This document shows, piece by piece, positions 18,046 to 26,098 of a stretch of 64,000 bases of DNA (position 1 is the first letter of the stretch; the number at the start of each line of letters is the position of its first letter). The stretch comes from Nocardioides sp. Root1257 (GTDB lineage Bacteria; Actinomycetota; Actinomycetes; Propionibacteriales; Nocardioidaceae): positions 153,723 to 217,722 of the forward strand of contig NZ_LMDV01000012.1 of NCBI RefSeq assembly GCF_001425175.1, read 5' to 3'. Below the pieces are notes generated by a model, which ran no database searches, was not told the origin of the DNA, and saw only the letters and a program-made list of their open reading frames with translations. Position numbers and translations under genes: made by a program.

Positions 18046-18531
18046 TCAGCCCGAGACTCCGTGCAACCGGGCATGCAGGGCCCGCACCTCGGCCTCGAGC
18101 CCGGGCGCCGGCCCGTCGACGGGCACGCCGGGGGCGACCTGCTGGATCGACATCGGGGTGACCGGTCCGGGGGCGACGCCCCACTCCGTCAGCCACTCGC
18201 CGAGCCGGGCTCCGGAGACGGCGTACACGATCCGACCCAGCCCGACCCACGCGTGCGCGGCCGAGCACATCGGGCAGTGCTCCCCCGAGGTGTAGACCGT
18301 GCAGGCGGCCCGCTCGTCCTGCGGGACGTGCTCCCCTGCCCAGCGGGCGATGTCGAACTCGGGGTGCCGGGTCTGGTCGCCGTCCTTGACCCGGTTGCGG
18401 TCGGCGTGGAGCACCTCGCCGGACCCGGAGACCAGCACCGAGCCGAACGGCTCGTCGCCGTCGTCCAGCGCCTCGCGGGCGAGCTCGACGCAGCGTCGCA
18501 GGTGGGCGAGATCGGTCTCGGTGATGCTCAT
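18046..18531 (-). CDS. Zinc-dependent nucleoside/base deaminase (CDA fold)
   Basis: 161-residue cytidine-deaminase-fold protein of the guanine deaminase/TadA-like group. Zinc ligands and the proton-shuttle glutamate appear as HPEFDIARWA (H-x-E, with proline in place of the usual alanine) and SGEHCPMCSAA (CxxC). It is slightly longer than GuaD and has a proline-rich tail. A small-molecule deaminase role (guanine, cytosine or a related base) would fit the nitrogen-heterocycle theme of the window but the substrate is not readable from sequence. A short hairpin (CGCCCG/CGGGCG) separates it from the small hypothetical gene. Confidence 0.78.
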   Translation of the reverse strand: MSITETDLAHLRRCVELAREALDDGDEPFGSVLVSGSGEVLHADRNRVKDGDQTRHPEFDIARWAGEHVPQDERAACTVYTSGEHCPMCSAAHAWVGLGRIVYAVSGARLGEWLTEWGVAPGPVTPMSIQQVAPGVPVDGPAPGLEAEVRALHARLHGVSG

Positions 18532-18611
18532 CCGGCCAGTATCACGCTCCGATCCCGCACCGATTCCGAAAGCGGTCAGGAACTGACCTGAAGGGCCGTC
18601 AGGCTGGGGGC

Positions 18612-18986
18612 ATGGACTTCAAGATCGAGCTCATCCCCCTGGCCGTGTCCGACGTCGACCGCTCCGTGCGGTTCTACGGCGAGACCCTCGGCTGGTCCGT
18701 CGACCACGACCGCACGGTCACCCCCGAGCTGCGCTTCGTGCAGGTCACGCCGCCCGGCTCGGCCTGCTCGATCTGCTTCGGGATCGGGATCGAGATGATG
18801 CCGACCGGCTCGTCGCAATACATCCAGGTCGTCGTCGCCGACGCCGAGGCCGCGCTCGCCGAGCTCGAGGGGCGCGGCGTCGAGTGCCGCGGCGTCGAGG
18901 AGCTGCCGTGGGGCCGCTTCGTGCACTTCGCCGACCCCGACGGCAACCGGTGGGCGCTCCAGCAGATCGTCGTCCCGACCTTCTAG
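18612..18986 (+). CDS. VOC-fold (glyoxalase/bleomycin resistance-like) protein
   Basis: 124 residues in one VOC module pair: LIPLAVSDVDRSVRFYGETLGW at the start and VHFADPDGNRWALQQI at the end, the standard metal-dependent dioxygenase/glyoxalase pattern. Possible ligands include the C-terminal glutamine/glutamate positions but no substrate is implied. The stop overlaps the sulfatase stop by three bases in a tail-to-tail arrangement. Confidence 0.8.
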   Translation: MDFKIELIPLAVSDVDRSVRFYGETLGWSVDHDRTVTPELRFVQVTPPGSACSICFGIGIEMMPTGSSQYIQVVVADAEAALAELEGRGVECRGVEELPWGRFVHFADPDGNRWALQQIVVPTF

Positions 18987-20572
18987 CCGTCGACGCCGCC
19001 CTCCACGACGACCTTGCGCCGGCTGAGCTCGTCGTAGAGGTCGACGATCTGCTGGCGCGGCACGACGCCCACGCGCTCCGCCCAGGCGTCGTACGCCGCC
19101 TCAAGCTCGGCGACGAGCTCCGGGTGGGTCGCGGCGAGGTCGTCGGTCTCGGACCGGTCCGTCCCGACGTCGTACAGCTCCCACGGGTCGCCGTGCTCGC
19201 GCACCAGCTTCCACCCACCGCGGCGCACCGCGCTGTTGCCGAGGTGCTCCCAGCAGAGCGTGCCGGGATCCACCTCGCCGCCGCGCCAGGCCGACAGCAT
19301 GCTCGGCGCGGACGCGGCGAGGTGCTCGACGCCCGCCGCCTCGAGCAGGGTCGGCAGCACGTGGGTGAGCTGGAACGGCGTGTGCACGACGCCCCCGTCC
19401 GCCAGTGCGCCGGCCGGCCAGCGCACGACGAACGGCGTCGCGATGCCGCCCTCGTGGACCCAGCGCTTGTAGAGCCGGAACGGCGTGTTGGAGAGGTTGG
19501 CCCAGGCCTGGCCGTAGCTGGCGTAGGTGTCCTCAGGACCGGGGACGACGTCGGGGGTGTTGCCGAGCGCCAGCGGCGCTCCGTCGCGCGTCGACACCGG
19601 CACGATCGAGCGCCGGGCCCGGAACACCTCGGGGTCGCCGAACGGCAGCTCCTCGGCGCACGCCCCGTTGTCGGCGAGGAAGACGACGATCGTGTCGTCG
19701 GCCAGGCCGCTGGCGTCGAGGTGGTCGAGGATCCGGCCGATGCCACGGTCCATCACCTCGACCTGGGCGGCGTAGACCTCCATCCGGCGCTGCTGCCACT
19801 CCGGGTCGTCGACGTCCTCCCAGGCCGGCTGCGACGGATCGCGCTCCGACGGGCCGGTCCCCTGCTGCAGCAGGCCGCTGGCGTGGAGCCGCTCCAGCCG
19901 GCGCTCGCGGAGCGCGTCCCAGCCGTCGGCGTACGCCCCGTCGTACGCCGCGACGTCCTCGGGCTGGGCGTGCAGCGGCCAGTGCGGCGCGGTGTAGGCG
20001 ACGTACATCAGGAACGGCGTCGCGCCGTCGCGCTCGTCCAGGTAGTCGCACGCCCGCTGGGAGATCTCGTCGGTGTAGAAGAAGTCGGGCCGGCCGACCG
20101 GGAGGTCGCCGACCGGCTGCTCGCCGTCGTGCAGCGTCGAGGGCCAGTAGTAGCTGCCACAGCCGCTCAGCGTCCCGAAGAAGGTGTCGAACCCGCGCCG
20201 CGTCGGCCACGAGTCGTTGGGCTCCTCGATCCGTCCGGTCAGGTGCCACTTGCCGAACATGGCGGTGTCGTAGCCCGCGGAGCCCAGTACCTCGGCGACC
20301 GTGGCCGCCTCGGGGCGCAGCGTGCCGGGGTAGCCGCGCGGGCCGTCGTCGTTCGTCAGGATCCCGATTCCCGTCTGGTGCGGGTGCAGCCCGGTCAGCA
20401 GCGAGGCGCGCGAGGGGCTGCACCGCGCGGTGTTGTAGAACTGCGCGAGCCGTACGCCGTCGGCGGCCAGCCGGTCGAGGTTCGATGTCCGGATCTCACC
20501 GCCGTAGCAGCCGATGTCGGAGTAGCCGAGATCGTCGGCCAGGACCAGGATCACGTTCGGGCGCGCAGTCAC
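18983..20572 (-). CDS. Type I sulfatase (arylsulfatase family)
   Basis: 529 residues of the alkaline phosphatase superfamily. The formylglycine motif is C51-S-P-S-R with following LLTGLHPHQTG; the metal-binding start NVILVLADDLGYSDIG and the later VFLADNGACAEE are present. C-type motif implies activation by a formylglycine-generating enzyme, which is not encoded in this window. No signal peptide is visible, so it should be cytoplasmic. Substrate (aryl or alkyl sulfate) cannot be called. Confidence 0.9.
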   Translation of the reverse strand: MTARPNVILVLADDLGYSDIGCYGGEIRTSNLDRLAADGVRLAQFYNTARCSPSRASLLTGLHPHQTGIGILTNDDGPRGYPGTLRPEAATVAEVLGSAGYDTAMFGKWHLTGRIEEPNDSWPTRRGFDTFFGTLSGCGSYYWPSTLHDGEQPVGDLPVGRPDFFYTDEISQRACDYLDERDGATPFLMYVAYTAPHWPLHAQPEDVAAYDGAYADGWDALRERRLERLHASGLLQQGTGPSERDPSQPAWEDVDDPEWQQRRMEVYAAQVEVMDRGIGRILDHLDASGLADDTIVVFLADNGACAEELPFGDPEVFRARRSIVPVSTRDGAPLALGNTPDVVPGPEDTYASYGQAWANLSNTPFRLYKRWVHEGGIATPFVVRWPAGALADGGVVHTPFQLTHVLPTLLEAAGVEHLAASAPSMLSAWRGGEVDPGTLCWEHLGNSAVRRGGWKLVREHGDPWELYDVGTDRSETDDLAATHPELVAELEAAYDAWAERVGVVPRQQIVDLYDELSRRKVVVEGGVDG

Positions 20573-20597
20573 GCAGTAACCCTAGCGATGAACTCCA

Positions 20598-21167
20598 CTA
20601 TGCCGCGGCGAGCAGCTCCTGCACGAGACCGACGGCGGTGGTGGCGGCCTCCTTGCGGTCGCCGTACGGCGCGCTGGCGTAGAGCCCCTCGACCAGCAGC
20701 CAGACCCGGTCGGCGAGCAGCTCCGGGTCGTCCACGTCGACCTCGGCGACGAGCCGGTCGACGCGCTTGCGGAGGCCCCTGATCTCGGTCATCGCGAAGC
20801 GGCCGGGCACGTCGGTCGGGTCGCGCATCTCGCGCAGGTAGTTGCGGAACGGGCAGCCGCGGTAGCCGCGGGCCGTCACCCGGTCCGCGACCTCGCGGAC
20901 CACGGCGACCAGGGCGGCCCTCGGGATCTCGTCGAGGCCGGCGACCGCGGCGTCCATGGAGCCGTCCAGCTGCTCGGCCGCCCGGTGCAGGTAGGCGAGC
21001 ACCAGCTCGTCCTTGCTCGGGAAGTGGCGGTAGAGGACGTTCTTGCCGCAGCCGGCGGAGGCCACGATCTCGGCCATGCCGACGGCCCGGATCCCGCGCG
21101 TGTAGAACAGCTTGCCGGCCGCGTCGAGGATGCGGTCGCGGGTGGCGGGGTCGGCGGGACGGGGCAT
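20598..21167 (-). CDS. TetR-family regulator
   Basis: 189 residues. The N-terminal helix-turn-helix RILDAAGKLFYTRGIRAVGM and GCGKNVLYRHFPSKDELV is canonical; the CRGCPF-like segment RGYRGCPFRNYLREM is typical of members repressing short-chain dehydrogenases. It is divergent from an SDR gene, and two 16-bp palindromes lie in the 125-base gap, so it probably represses both genes and is released by an unknown ligand. The ATG giving MPRPADPATR is chosen; longer frames read through the operators. Confidence 0.9.
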   Translation of the reverse strand: MPRPADPATRDRILDAAGKLFYTRGIRAVGMAEIVASAGCGKNVLYRHFPSKDELVLAYLHRAAEQLDGSMDAAVAGLDEIPRAALVAVVREVADRVTARGYRGCPFRNYLREMRDPTDVPGRFAMTEIRGLRKRVDRLVAEVDVDDPELLADRVWLLVEGLYASAPYGDRKEAATTAVGLVQELLAAA

Positions 21168-21180
21168 GCGTCGACGATAA

Positions 21181-21196
21181 CGGACCGATTGGTCCG
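21181..21196. promoter_or_regulatory. TetR operator O1
   Basis: CGGACCGATTGGTCCG, a near-perfect 16-bp palindrome 14 bases upstream of the tetR start. It matches the second copy at 15 of 16 positions, placing it to control tetR itself. Confidence 0.8.
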
Positions 21197-21248
21197 GGCT
21201 TCGGCGTGTCGGGGAATGAAACCGGGCCGACCAAGGCTGCGACCATGA

Positions 21249-21264
21249 CGGACCGATCGGTCCG
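21249..21264. promoter_or_regulatory. TetR operator O2
   Basis: CGGACCGATCGGTCCG, a perfect 16-bp palindrome 28 bases upstream of the SDR start. Paired with O1 at a 68-base centre distance (about 6.5 helical turns). Confidence 0.85.
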
Positions 21265-21292
21265 CTACGTGTCCGCATCGAAAGGCCCACCG

Positions 21293-21991
21293 ATGAGCAT
21301 CTCCCTCGACCAGTCCACCGTCCTCGTGACCGGGGCCAACCGCGGCCTCGGCAAGGCCTTCGCCGAGGCCCTCGTCGCCGCCGGCGCCACCGTGTACGCC
21401 GGGGCGCGCGACCCCCGGTCGGTCACGACGCCGGGCGTCACCGCCGTACGCCTCGACGTCACCGACCCCGCCTCGGTCGCCGCGGCGGCAGCCGAGCTGG
21501 GCGACGTGACCGTCGTGGTCAACAACGCCGGCATCGGCCGCAGCGGCTCGCTGCTCAGCGGGGAGTCGCTCGACGGCTTCCGCGAGGAGCTCGAGACCAA
21601 CGTGATCGGGCCGCTGCACGTGACCCGCGCGTTCGCGCCGATCCTGGCGGCGAACGGCGGCGGCGCGGTGGTCAACATCCACTCCGCGCTCTCGTGGTTC
21701 ACCAGCCCGCAGGTGGCCGGCTACTCCGCCACCAAGGCCGCGCTCTGGTCGCTGACCAACGCCGCCCGCGGCGAGCTGCGCGACCAGGGCACCCTCGTCG
21801 TCGGCGTGCACGTCGGCTACATGGACACCGACATGACGGCCGACGTCACCGCGCCGAAGTCCGACCCCGCCGACCTCGTCACCCAGGTGCTCGACGCCCT
21901 GGAGAAGGGCGAGGAGGAGGTCCTCGGCGACGAGACCAGCCAGGTCGCGAAGTCGGTCCTGTCCGGACCACCTGCGCACCTGGTGCTCTGA
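21293..21991 (+). CDS. SDR-family oxidoreductase under TetR control
   Basis: 232 residues. Cofactor motif TGANRGLG (residues 13-20), VVNNAGIG, catalytic serine in NIHSALSWF and YSATK. It uses the short SDR pattern with predicted aldehyde/ketone reductase activity. The ATG giving MSISLDQSTV is chosen because the longer in-frame start would place O2 inside the coding region. Divergent tetR and two matching operators indicate induction by its substrate or a related xenobiotic. Confidence 0.88.
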   Translation: MSISLDQSTVLVTGANRGLGKAFAEALVAAGATVYAGARDPRSVTTPGVTAVRLDVTDPASVAAAAAELGDVTVVVNNAGIGRSGSLLSGESLDGFREELETNVIGPLHVTRAFAPILAANGGGAVVNIHSALSWFTSPQVAGYSATKAALWSLTNAARGELRDQGTLVVGVHVGYMDTDMTADVTAPKSDPADLVTQVLDALEKGEEEVLGDETSQVAKSVLSGPPAHLVL

Positions 21992-22007
21992 TCCGGCGCT
22001 CGCCGGA

Positions 22008-22655
22008 TCACGGCGCCGCCAGCAGGGTGCGCGTCCAGACGTCACGCACCAGGTCGGCGTACTCCGCCGGGGTCCGGCCCCGGGAGCGCACCAGCAGGTA
22101 GTAGTCGGGGGCGTTCATCGACCACACGAGGTCCGCGACGTCGTCGTCGTCGAGGTCCTCGCGCAGCTCGCCCGTGGCGCGCAGGTCAGCCGCGAAGAGT
22201 CGCATGTGAGCGGCGCGACGGTCGCTGACGGACGTGAGCACCGCCTGGCAGGCGGGGTCGGACTGCCCGGCGACGCGCAGCGCCTCGAGGAGCGGGACCG
22301 TCCGCGGCAGCACGCGACCGAGGGCAGCCGCGTAGACGGCGATCTTGGCGGCCGCACCCTCCGCGGCGCGAACGTCCTGCACGTAGCCTCGCTGCTCCGC
22401 CGCCAGGGGTACGTCACCCTCGGCGAGCTCCATGTCGTGGACGGCGAGGAGCAGCTGCGGCTTGCGGCCCACCGTGGCGTACACCGTGTCGATCGAGACC
22501 CCGGCGGCTGCGGCGATGTCGGCGACGCCCGACCCGGCGTACCCCCGAGTGGTGAAGAGGTCCCGCGCCGCGACCAGCACCGCGGTCCGGGTCCTCTCGG
22601 CCGCCGCCCGGCGCCGCGACGAGTCGTAGCTCCGCTTCTTGACCGGATCGCCCAT
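22008..22655 (-). CDS. TetR-family regulator
   Basis: 215 residues with the DNA-binding segment AVLVAARDLFTTRGYAGSGV and GVSIDTVYATVGRKPQLLL. The ATG (MGDPVKKRSYD) lies seven bases after TACGCT, a leaderless-type arrangement. It faces a cupin gene across 55 bases containing a 7-7 inverted repeat, so mutual control is likely. Ligand unknown. Confidence 0.88.
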   Translation of the reverse strand: MGDPVKKRSYDSSRRRAAAERTRTAVLVAARDLFTTRGYAGSGVADIAAAAGVSIDTVYATVGRKPQLLLAVHDMELAEGDVPLAAEQRGYVQDVRAAEGAAAKIAVYAAALGRVLPRTVPLLEALRVAGQSDPACQAVLTSVSDRRAAHMRLFAADLRATGELREDLDDDDVADLVWSMNAPDYYLLVRSRGRTPAEYADLVRDVWTRTLLAAP

Positions 22656-22675
22656 GGGTCCTAGCGTAGCAATTG

Positions 22676-22694
22676 ATCCGAAGCCTATTCGGAT
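22676..22694. promoter_or_regulatory. TetR-type operator between tetR and cupin gene
   Basis: ATCCGAA-N5-TTCGGAT, perfect 7-bp arms, between the two divergent starts (21 and 17 bases from them). Size and place fit a TetR dimer site. Confidence 0.75.
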
Positions 22695-22710
22695 GATTAG
22701 AGGAGTAGCC

Positions 22711-23217
22711 ATGACGCAGACCGATCCGCAGGACGGCGTGGTGGTGCGGGAGCCCGGCACCGGCCGCGGCACCTGGGCGATGAGCTCGCTCTTCGAGCAC
22801 CTGCTGGAGTCGCCGCCGGGCGCCGACCGCCTGGGGGTCGCCCTGGTCACCCAGCCTCCCGGCGTCGCCACGCCGCTGCACCGGCACACCCGTGAGTCCG
22901 AGGCGTTCTACCTCCTCGACGGGAGGATGGACTACCGCGCGGGCGACGACGACTTCGAGCTGTACGCCGGCTGCTTCATGTACCTCCCGGCCGGCCTGCC
23001 TCACGCGTTCCGGATCCGGGGCGACCAGCCGGCGCGCTTCCTGGCGCTCGCCGAGCCCGGCGCGCTCCTGCACCTGTACGACGAGGTCGGCATCCCCGCA
23101 ACGGAGATGCGCCTTCCCGGCGCCGATGGTCTGGAGCCGGAGGTCGAGATCCCTCGCTGGATGGAGGCCGCGCCGCGCTACGGCATGGAGGTCGTGGGTC
23201 CACCGATCCCGGAGTAG
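22711..23217 (+). CDS. Cupin-domain protein (quercetinase-like)
   Basis: 168 residues. The cupin motif 1 is PLHRHTRESEAFYLLDGRM (histidine-histidine-glutamate metal ligands) and motif 2 is GCFMYLPAGLPHAFRI with the last histidine. GAGGAG precedes the ATG. The layout is that of single-cupin dioxygenases or isomerases acting on flavonoid-like compounds, but metal-binding without known catalysis is equally possible. Probably regulated by the divergent TetR gene. Confidence 0.82.
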   Translation: MTQTDPQDGVVVREPGTGRGTWAMSSLFEHLLESPPGADRLGVALVTQPPGVATPLHRHTRESEAFYLLDGRMDYRAGDDDFELYAGCFMYLPAGLPHAFRIRGDQPARFLALAEPGALLHLYDEVGIPATEMRLPGADGLEPEVEIPRWMEAAPRYGMEVVGPPIPE

Positions 23218-23237
23218 CGCGCCCTACGCTCGGGCGC

Positions 23238-23915
23238 ATGCAGACAGAGATCCTCTACAGCCCGGCGTACGCCGCCGCCAAGCTCACCCTGACCGCCGGG
23301 GAGGTGGTCCGTGCCGAGTCCGGCGCGATGCTCGCGATGTCGCCCGGCATCGCGATGGAGACCTCCACGCAGGGCGGCATCATGAAGGGGTTGAAGCGCT
23401 CGTTCCTCGGCGGCGAGTCGTTCTTCATGAACACCTTCACCGCCCAGGCAGACGGCGCCGAGCTCTACCTCGCGCCCACCCTGTCCGGTGACATCGTGCA
23501 CTGGCCGCTGAACGGCACGCTCTTCGTGCAGTCGGGCTCCTACCTCGCCTCGTCGGCCGGGCTCGAGGTCGACACGAAGTGGGGCGGCGGCAAGACCTTC
23601 TTCTCCAGCGAGGGCCTCTTCATGCTGCGGGTCGCCGGCCAGGGCGACCTGGTGCTGTCCAGCTACGGCGCGATCCACGCGATCGACCTGCAGCCGGGCC
23701 AGACCTACACGGTCGACACCGGCCACATGGTCGCCTGGACCGACGGCATCCAGTACAACGTCCGCAAGGTCGGCAACTGGAAGTCGACGTTCTTCTCCGG
23801 GGAGGGCCTCGTGTGCGACCTGACCGGCCCCGGCCGGATCTACCTGCAGACGCGCAGCCAGGACGCGTTCCTCGGCTGGCTGATCCCGCAGCTGCCGCAG
23901 AACAACAGCAACTAG
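23238..23915 (+). CDS. AIM24 / TIGR00266-family protein
   Basis: 225 residues, single-domain AIM24 family: YSPAYAAAKLTLTAGEVVRAESGAM fold start, GGESFFMNTFTAQ and the repeated beta-strand glycine pattern (FFSSEGLFMLRVAGQGDLVL). Members form beta-prism-like trimers; bacterial function is unclear. The ATG is seven bases behind TACGCT, so it may have its own leaderless promoter just 20 bases after the cupin stop. Confidence 0.85.
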   Translation: MQTEILYSPAYAAAKLTLTAGEVVRAESGAMLAMSPGIAMETSTQGGIMKGLKRSFLGGESFFMNTFTAQADGAELYLAPTLSGDIVHWPLNGTLFVQSGSYLASSAGLEVDTKWGGGKTFFSSEGLFMLRVAGQGDLVLSSYGAIHAIDLQPGQTYTVDTGHMVAWTDGIQYNVRKVGNWKSTFFSGEGLVCDLTGPGRIYLQTRSQDAFLGWLIPQLPQNNSN

Positions 23916-23920
23916 GTGCC

Positions 23921-24592
23921 CTAGGTCCGACCCAGCAGCGCGCGCAGCGGGAGCGTGCCGACCGGGAGCCCGTGCCGGTCGTAGTACGCGAACATCGCGC
24001 TCAGCCACGGGTGGGTGCCGGGGTCGTCGACCTGCTCGGCGGTGACCCCGGCCTCGGCGGCGAGCTCGGCCACGCTCGTCGTCCGCGTCGCGAGCTCGTA
24101 CGTCGCACCGACGTGGGCGTCGTCGAGCAGCACGGTCGCGGCGGCCGCGCCGAGGTCGGCCAGGTCGAGGAGGCCGAACGGCGCGGTCACGGCGTACGGC
24201 ACCCGCACCGGGCCGGTCAGGTCGAGGTTCTGCAGGTAGGCGCCGGGCTGGAGGATCGTCCAGCGCAGCCCCGAGCGGCGCACCAGGTCCTCCGCCTGCG
24301 CCTTGCCGAGGTGGTGCGGCATCGCCGGGACGTACGGCGAGGCCACGGAGTGGTAGACCACTCGGTCCACCCCGGCCGTCCGCGCCGCCTCCAGCACGGA
24401 GCCGACGTACGCCGGCTCGTCCGGGTGCAGGTTGGGCGCGACGACGTACGCCGCCGCGGCGCCGGCGAGTGCGCCGGCGAGGTCCGGCCAGTCGGCGCGA
24501 CCGAGCGCAACGGGGTCGGCTCCCCGCTCGGCCAGGGCCCCGCAGACGGCGCGGCCCGTCTTCCCGTGACCACCGAGCACGGCGACGCGCAC
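23921..24592 (-). CDS. NmrA-like NAD(P)-binding protein
   Basis: 223 residues beginning (GTG) VRVAVLGGHGKTGRAV, an atypical-SDR/NmrA dinucleotide-binding start. VYHSVASPYVPAMPHHLGKAQAE, RWTILQPGAYLQN and the missing SDR tetrad tyrosine motif support a regulatory or reductase member of the NmrA group. It is three bases downstream of the methyltransferase stop, so the two are co-transcribed. Function unknown. Confidence 0.8.
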   Translation of the reverse strand: MRVAVLGGHGKTGRAVCGALAERGADPVALGRADWPDLAGALAGAAAAYVVAPNLHPDEPAYVGSVLEAARTAGVDRVVYHSVASPYVPAMPHHLGKAQAEDLVRRSGLRWTILQPGAYLQNLDLTGPVRVPYAVTAPFGLLDLADLGAAAATVLLDDAHVGATYELATRTTSVAELAAEAGVTAEQVDDPGTHPWLSAMFAYYDRHGLPVGTLPLRALLGRT

Positions 24593-24595
24593 GCC

Positions 24596-25300
24596 CTACT
24601 CCTCGTCGTACGTCGCGATGGTGCCCTTGTTCTTGCCGAAGCTCCACCGCCCGGTGCGCTCGGCGTGCGGCGGTGACACCGGCCCGCGCTCGAAGACGAT
24701 GATGCTGTCGTAGAAGTGCATCGACTTCGTGGTGCGGGTGAACTCGTCGACGACGAAGCCCTCCTCGTGCGAGTGCCAGGCGTTGAGCTGGTCGGTCAGT
24801 CCCTTGGCGTACTCGATGAAGGTCCCGGGCCGCCGGTAGCCGCCGCCGTACCGCTCCCAGTAGCTCGTGTGCAGGTCCTCGATCAGGAAGACCCCGTCGG
24901 GGGTCATCCGCTGGTAGAGCTCCTCGAACGTCGCGATCTGCTGGCCCATCGTGTGGCCGCCGTCCTCGATGAGCACGTCGATCGGGCCGATCTCGTCCGC
25001 GATGGACCGGAGGAAGTCGCGGTCCTCCTGGTCGCCGATGAAGACCTTGGTACGCCGGCCCCCGAGCTTCGCGCAGCGCGGGTCGATGTCGACGCCGTAG
25101 ATCATCGCCTTGCGCCCGAAGTAGTCGCGCCACATCTGCAGCGAGCCGCCGTGGCTGACCCCGAACTCGAGGATCGTGACCGGCTTGCCGCGGAATCGCG
25201 CGAAGTGGCGGTGGTAGATCTCGAAGAAGTGCATCCACTTGTGGATGAGCCTCTTGTCGTTGGACCGGAAGTACTTCTCGAGCGGGTTGTCGACGGTCAT
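24596..25300 (-). CDS. Class I SAM methyltransferase, CmcI/rhamnosyl O-methyltransferase-like
   Basis: 234 residues starting MTVDNPLEKYFRS. SAM motif ILEFGVSHGGSLQMWRDYF (residues 42-60) and IYGVDIDPRCAKL, then VLIEDGGHTMGQQ where the two acidic residues and histidine resemble the metal site of CmcI/TylF-type sugar or antibiotic O-methyltransferases. GGGAGCGAG precedes the ATG. Co-transcribed with the NmrA-like gene. A glycosylated or cell-surface acceptor is plausible but untested. Confidence 0.82.
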   Translation of the reverse strand: MTVDNPLEKYFRSNDKRLIHKWMHFFEIYHRHFARFRGKPVTILEFGVSHGGSLQMWRDYFGRKAMIYGVDIDPRCAKLGGRRTKVFIGDQEDRDFLRSIADEIGPIDVLIEDGGHTMGQQIATFEELYQRMTPDGVFLIEDLHTSYWERYGGGYRRPGTFIEYAKGLTDQLNAWHSHEEGFVVDEFTRTTKSMHFYDSIIVFERGPVSPPHAERTGRWSFGKNKGTIATYDEE

Positions 25301-25353
25301 CTCGCTCCCAGGCGTGGTCGGTGTGCACCCTGTACGCGTTGGAGCGTAGCGAC

Positions 25354-26025
25354 CTACCCCCGGTCCCGCTCCTCGTCGAACCGCGGGTCGGCGAGGAAGT
25401 ACTGGGCGACCAGTCCGGGCCGCTTCTTCGGCTCGCGAGCCGGCTCGGGCACCATCCGGCCCTCGGCGGTGTCCCAGAAGAGGTCGACGGCATGCATCAC
25501 CCGGCGGGCCACCAGGCCCAGCGGCCCCGTGTGCGGCGTGTACGGGTGCGGTCGGCTCGGTGCCGCGAGCTCGGCCGCGAAGAGCCGCCGTGCCAGCACG
25601 TCGAGGTCGTCGTCGGGGAGCGTGTCGCTGAGCCGGTCCCCGAGCACCCCCTCGTGGCGCTGGTGGTCGGTCATCGCGACCTCGACGTCGGTCCACACGT
25701 CGCTCCAGCCGTACGACGTCTCGTAGACCGAGCCGTACTCGTGGGCCTTCACGTGCGCGAGCTCGACCTCCAGCGCCTTGCTGGAGCGCAGGTAGTCGTG
25801 CACCAGCTGCCCACCGTCGCGGACCTTGCGTCGGGCCGGCGGCAGCAGCACGGCGTCGACCGCGTGCAGGTGCATGCTCGTCAGGGCCAGGAACGCGTCG
25901 ATCCGCTCGTGGCCGTCGCGAGGCCGGTCCCGGGCGGCCTCCATCGACCGCGCTTCGCCGAGCCGGTCGGAGAGCCGACCCTGGCTGTGCTGGATCGAGC
26001 TGCGGAGGACATCGGTCGTGCCCAT
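25354..26025 (-). CDS. Histidine-rich helical protein, possibly hemerythrin-like
   Basis: 223 residues, predicted all-helical. Spaced histidines and acidic residues (GHERIDAFLALTSMHLHAVDAVLLPPAR, VHDYLRSSKALE, ELAHVKAHEYGS, MTDHQRHEGVLGDRL) resemble the four-helix di-iron pattern of hemerythrin HHE proteins, but not enough to be sure. The inner ATG (MGTTDVLRSS) is chosen: AAGAAGG lies eight bases upstream, too close for the two earlier candidate starts. It stands alone between the methyltransferase and hyuB. Confidence 0.55.
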   Translation of the reverse strand: MGTTDVLRSSIQHSQGRLSDRLGEARSMEAARDRPRDGHERIDAFLALTSMHLHAVDAVLLPPARRKVRDGGQLVHDYLRSSKALEVELAHVKAHEYGSVYETSYGWSDVWTDVEVAMTDHQRHEGVLGDRLSDTLPDDDLDVLARRLFAAELAAPSRPHPYTPHTGPLGLVARRVMHAVDLFWDTAEGRMVPEPAREPKKRPGLVAQYFLADPRFDEERDRG

Positions 26026-26098
26026 CGGCATCACCTTCTTCGTGCGCCGTGCACCTCATGGTGCGCTCTCTGTGACACGGCCACAAGGTGCCCCGAGT

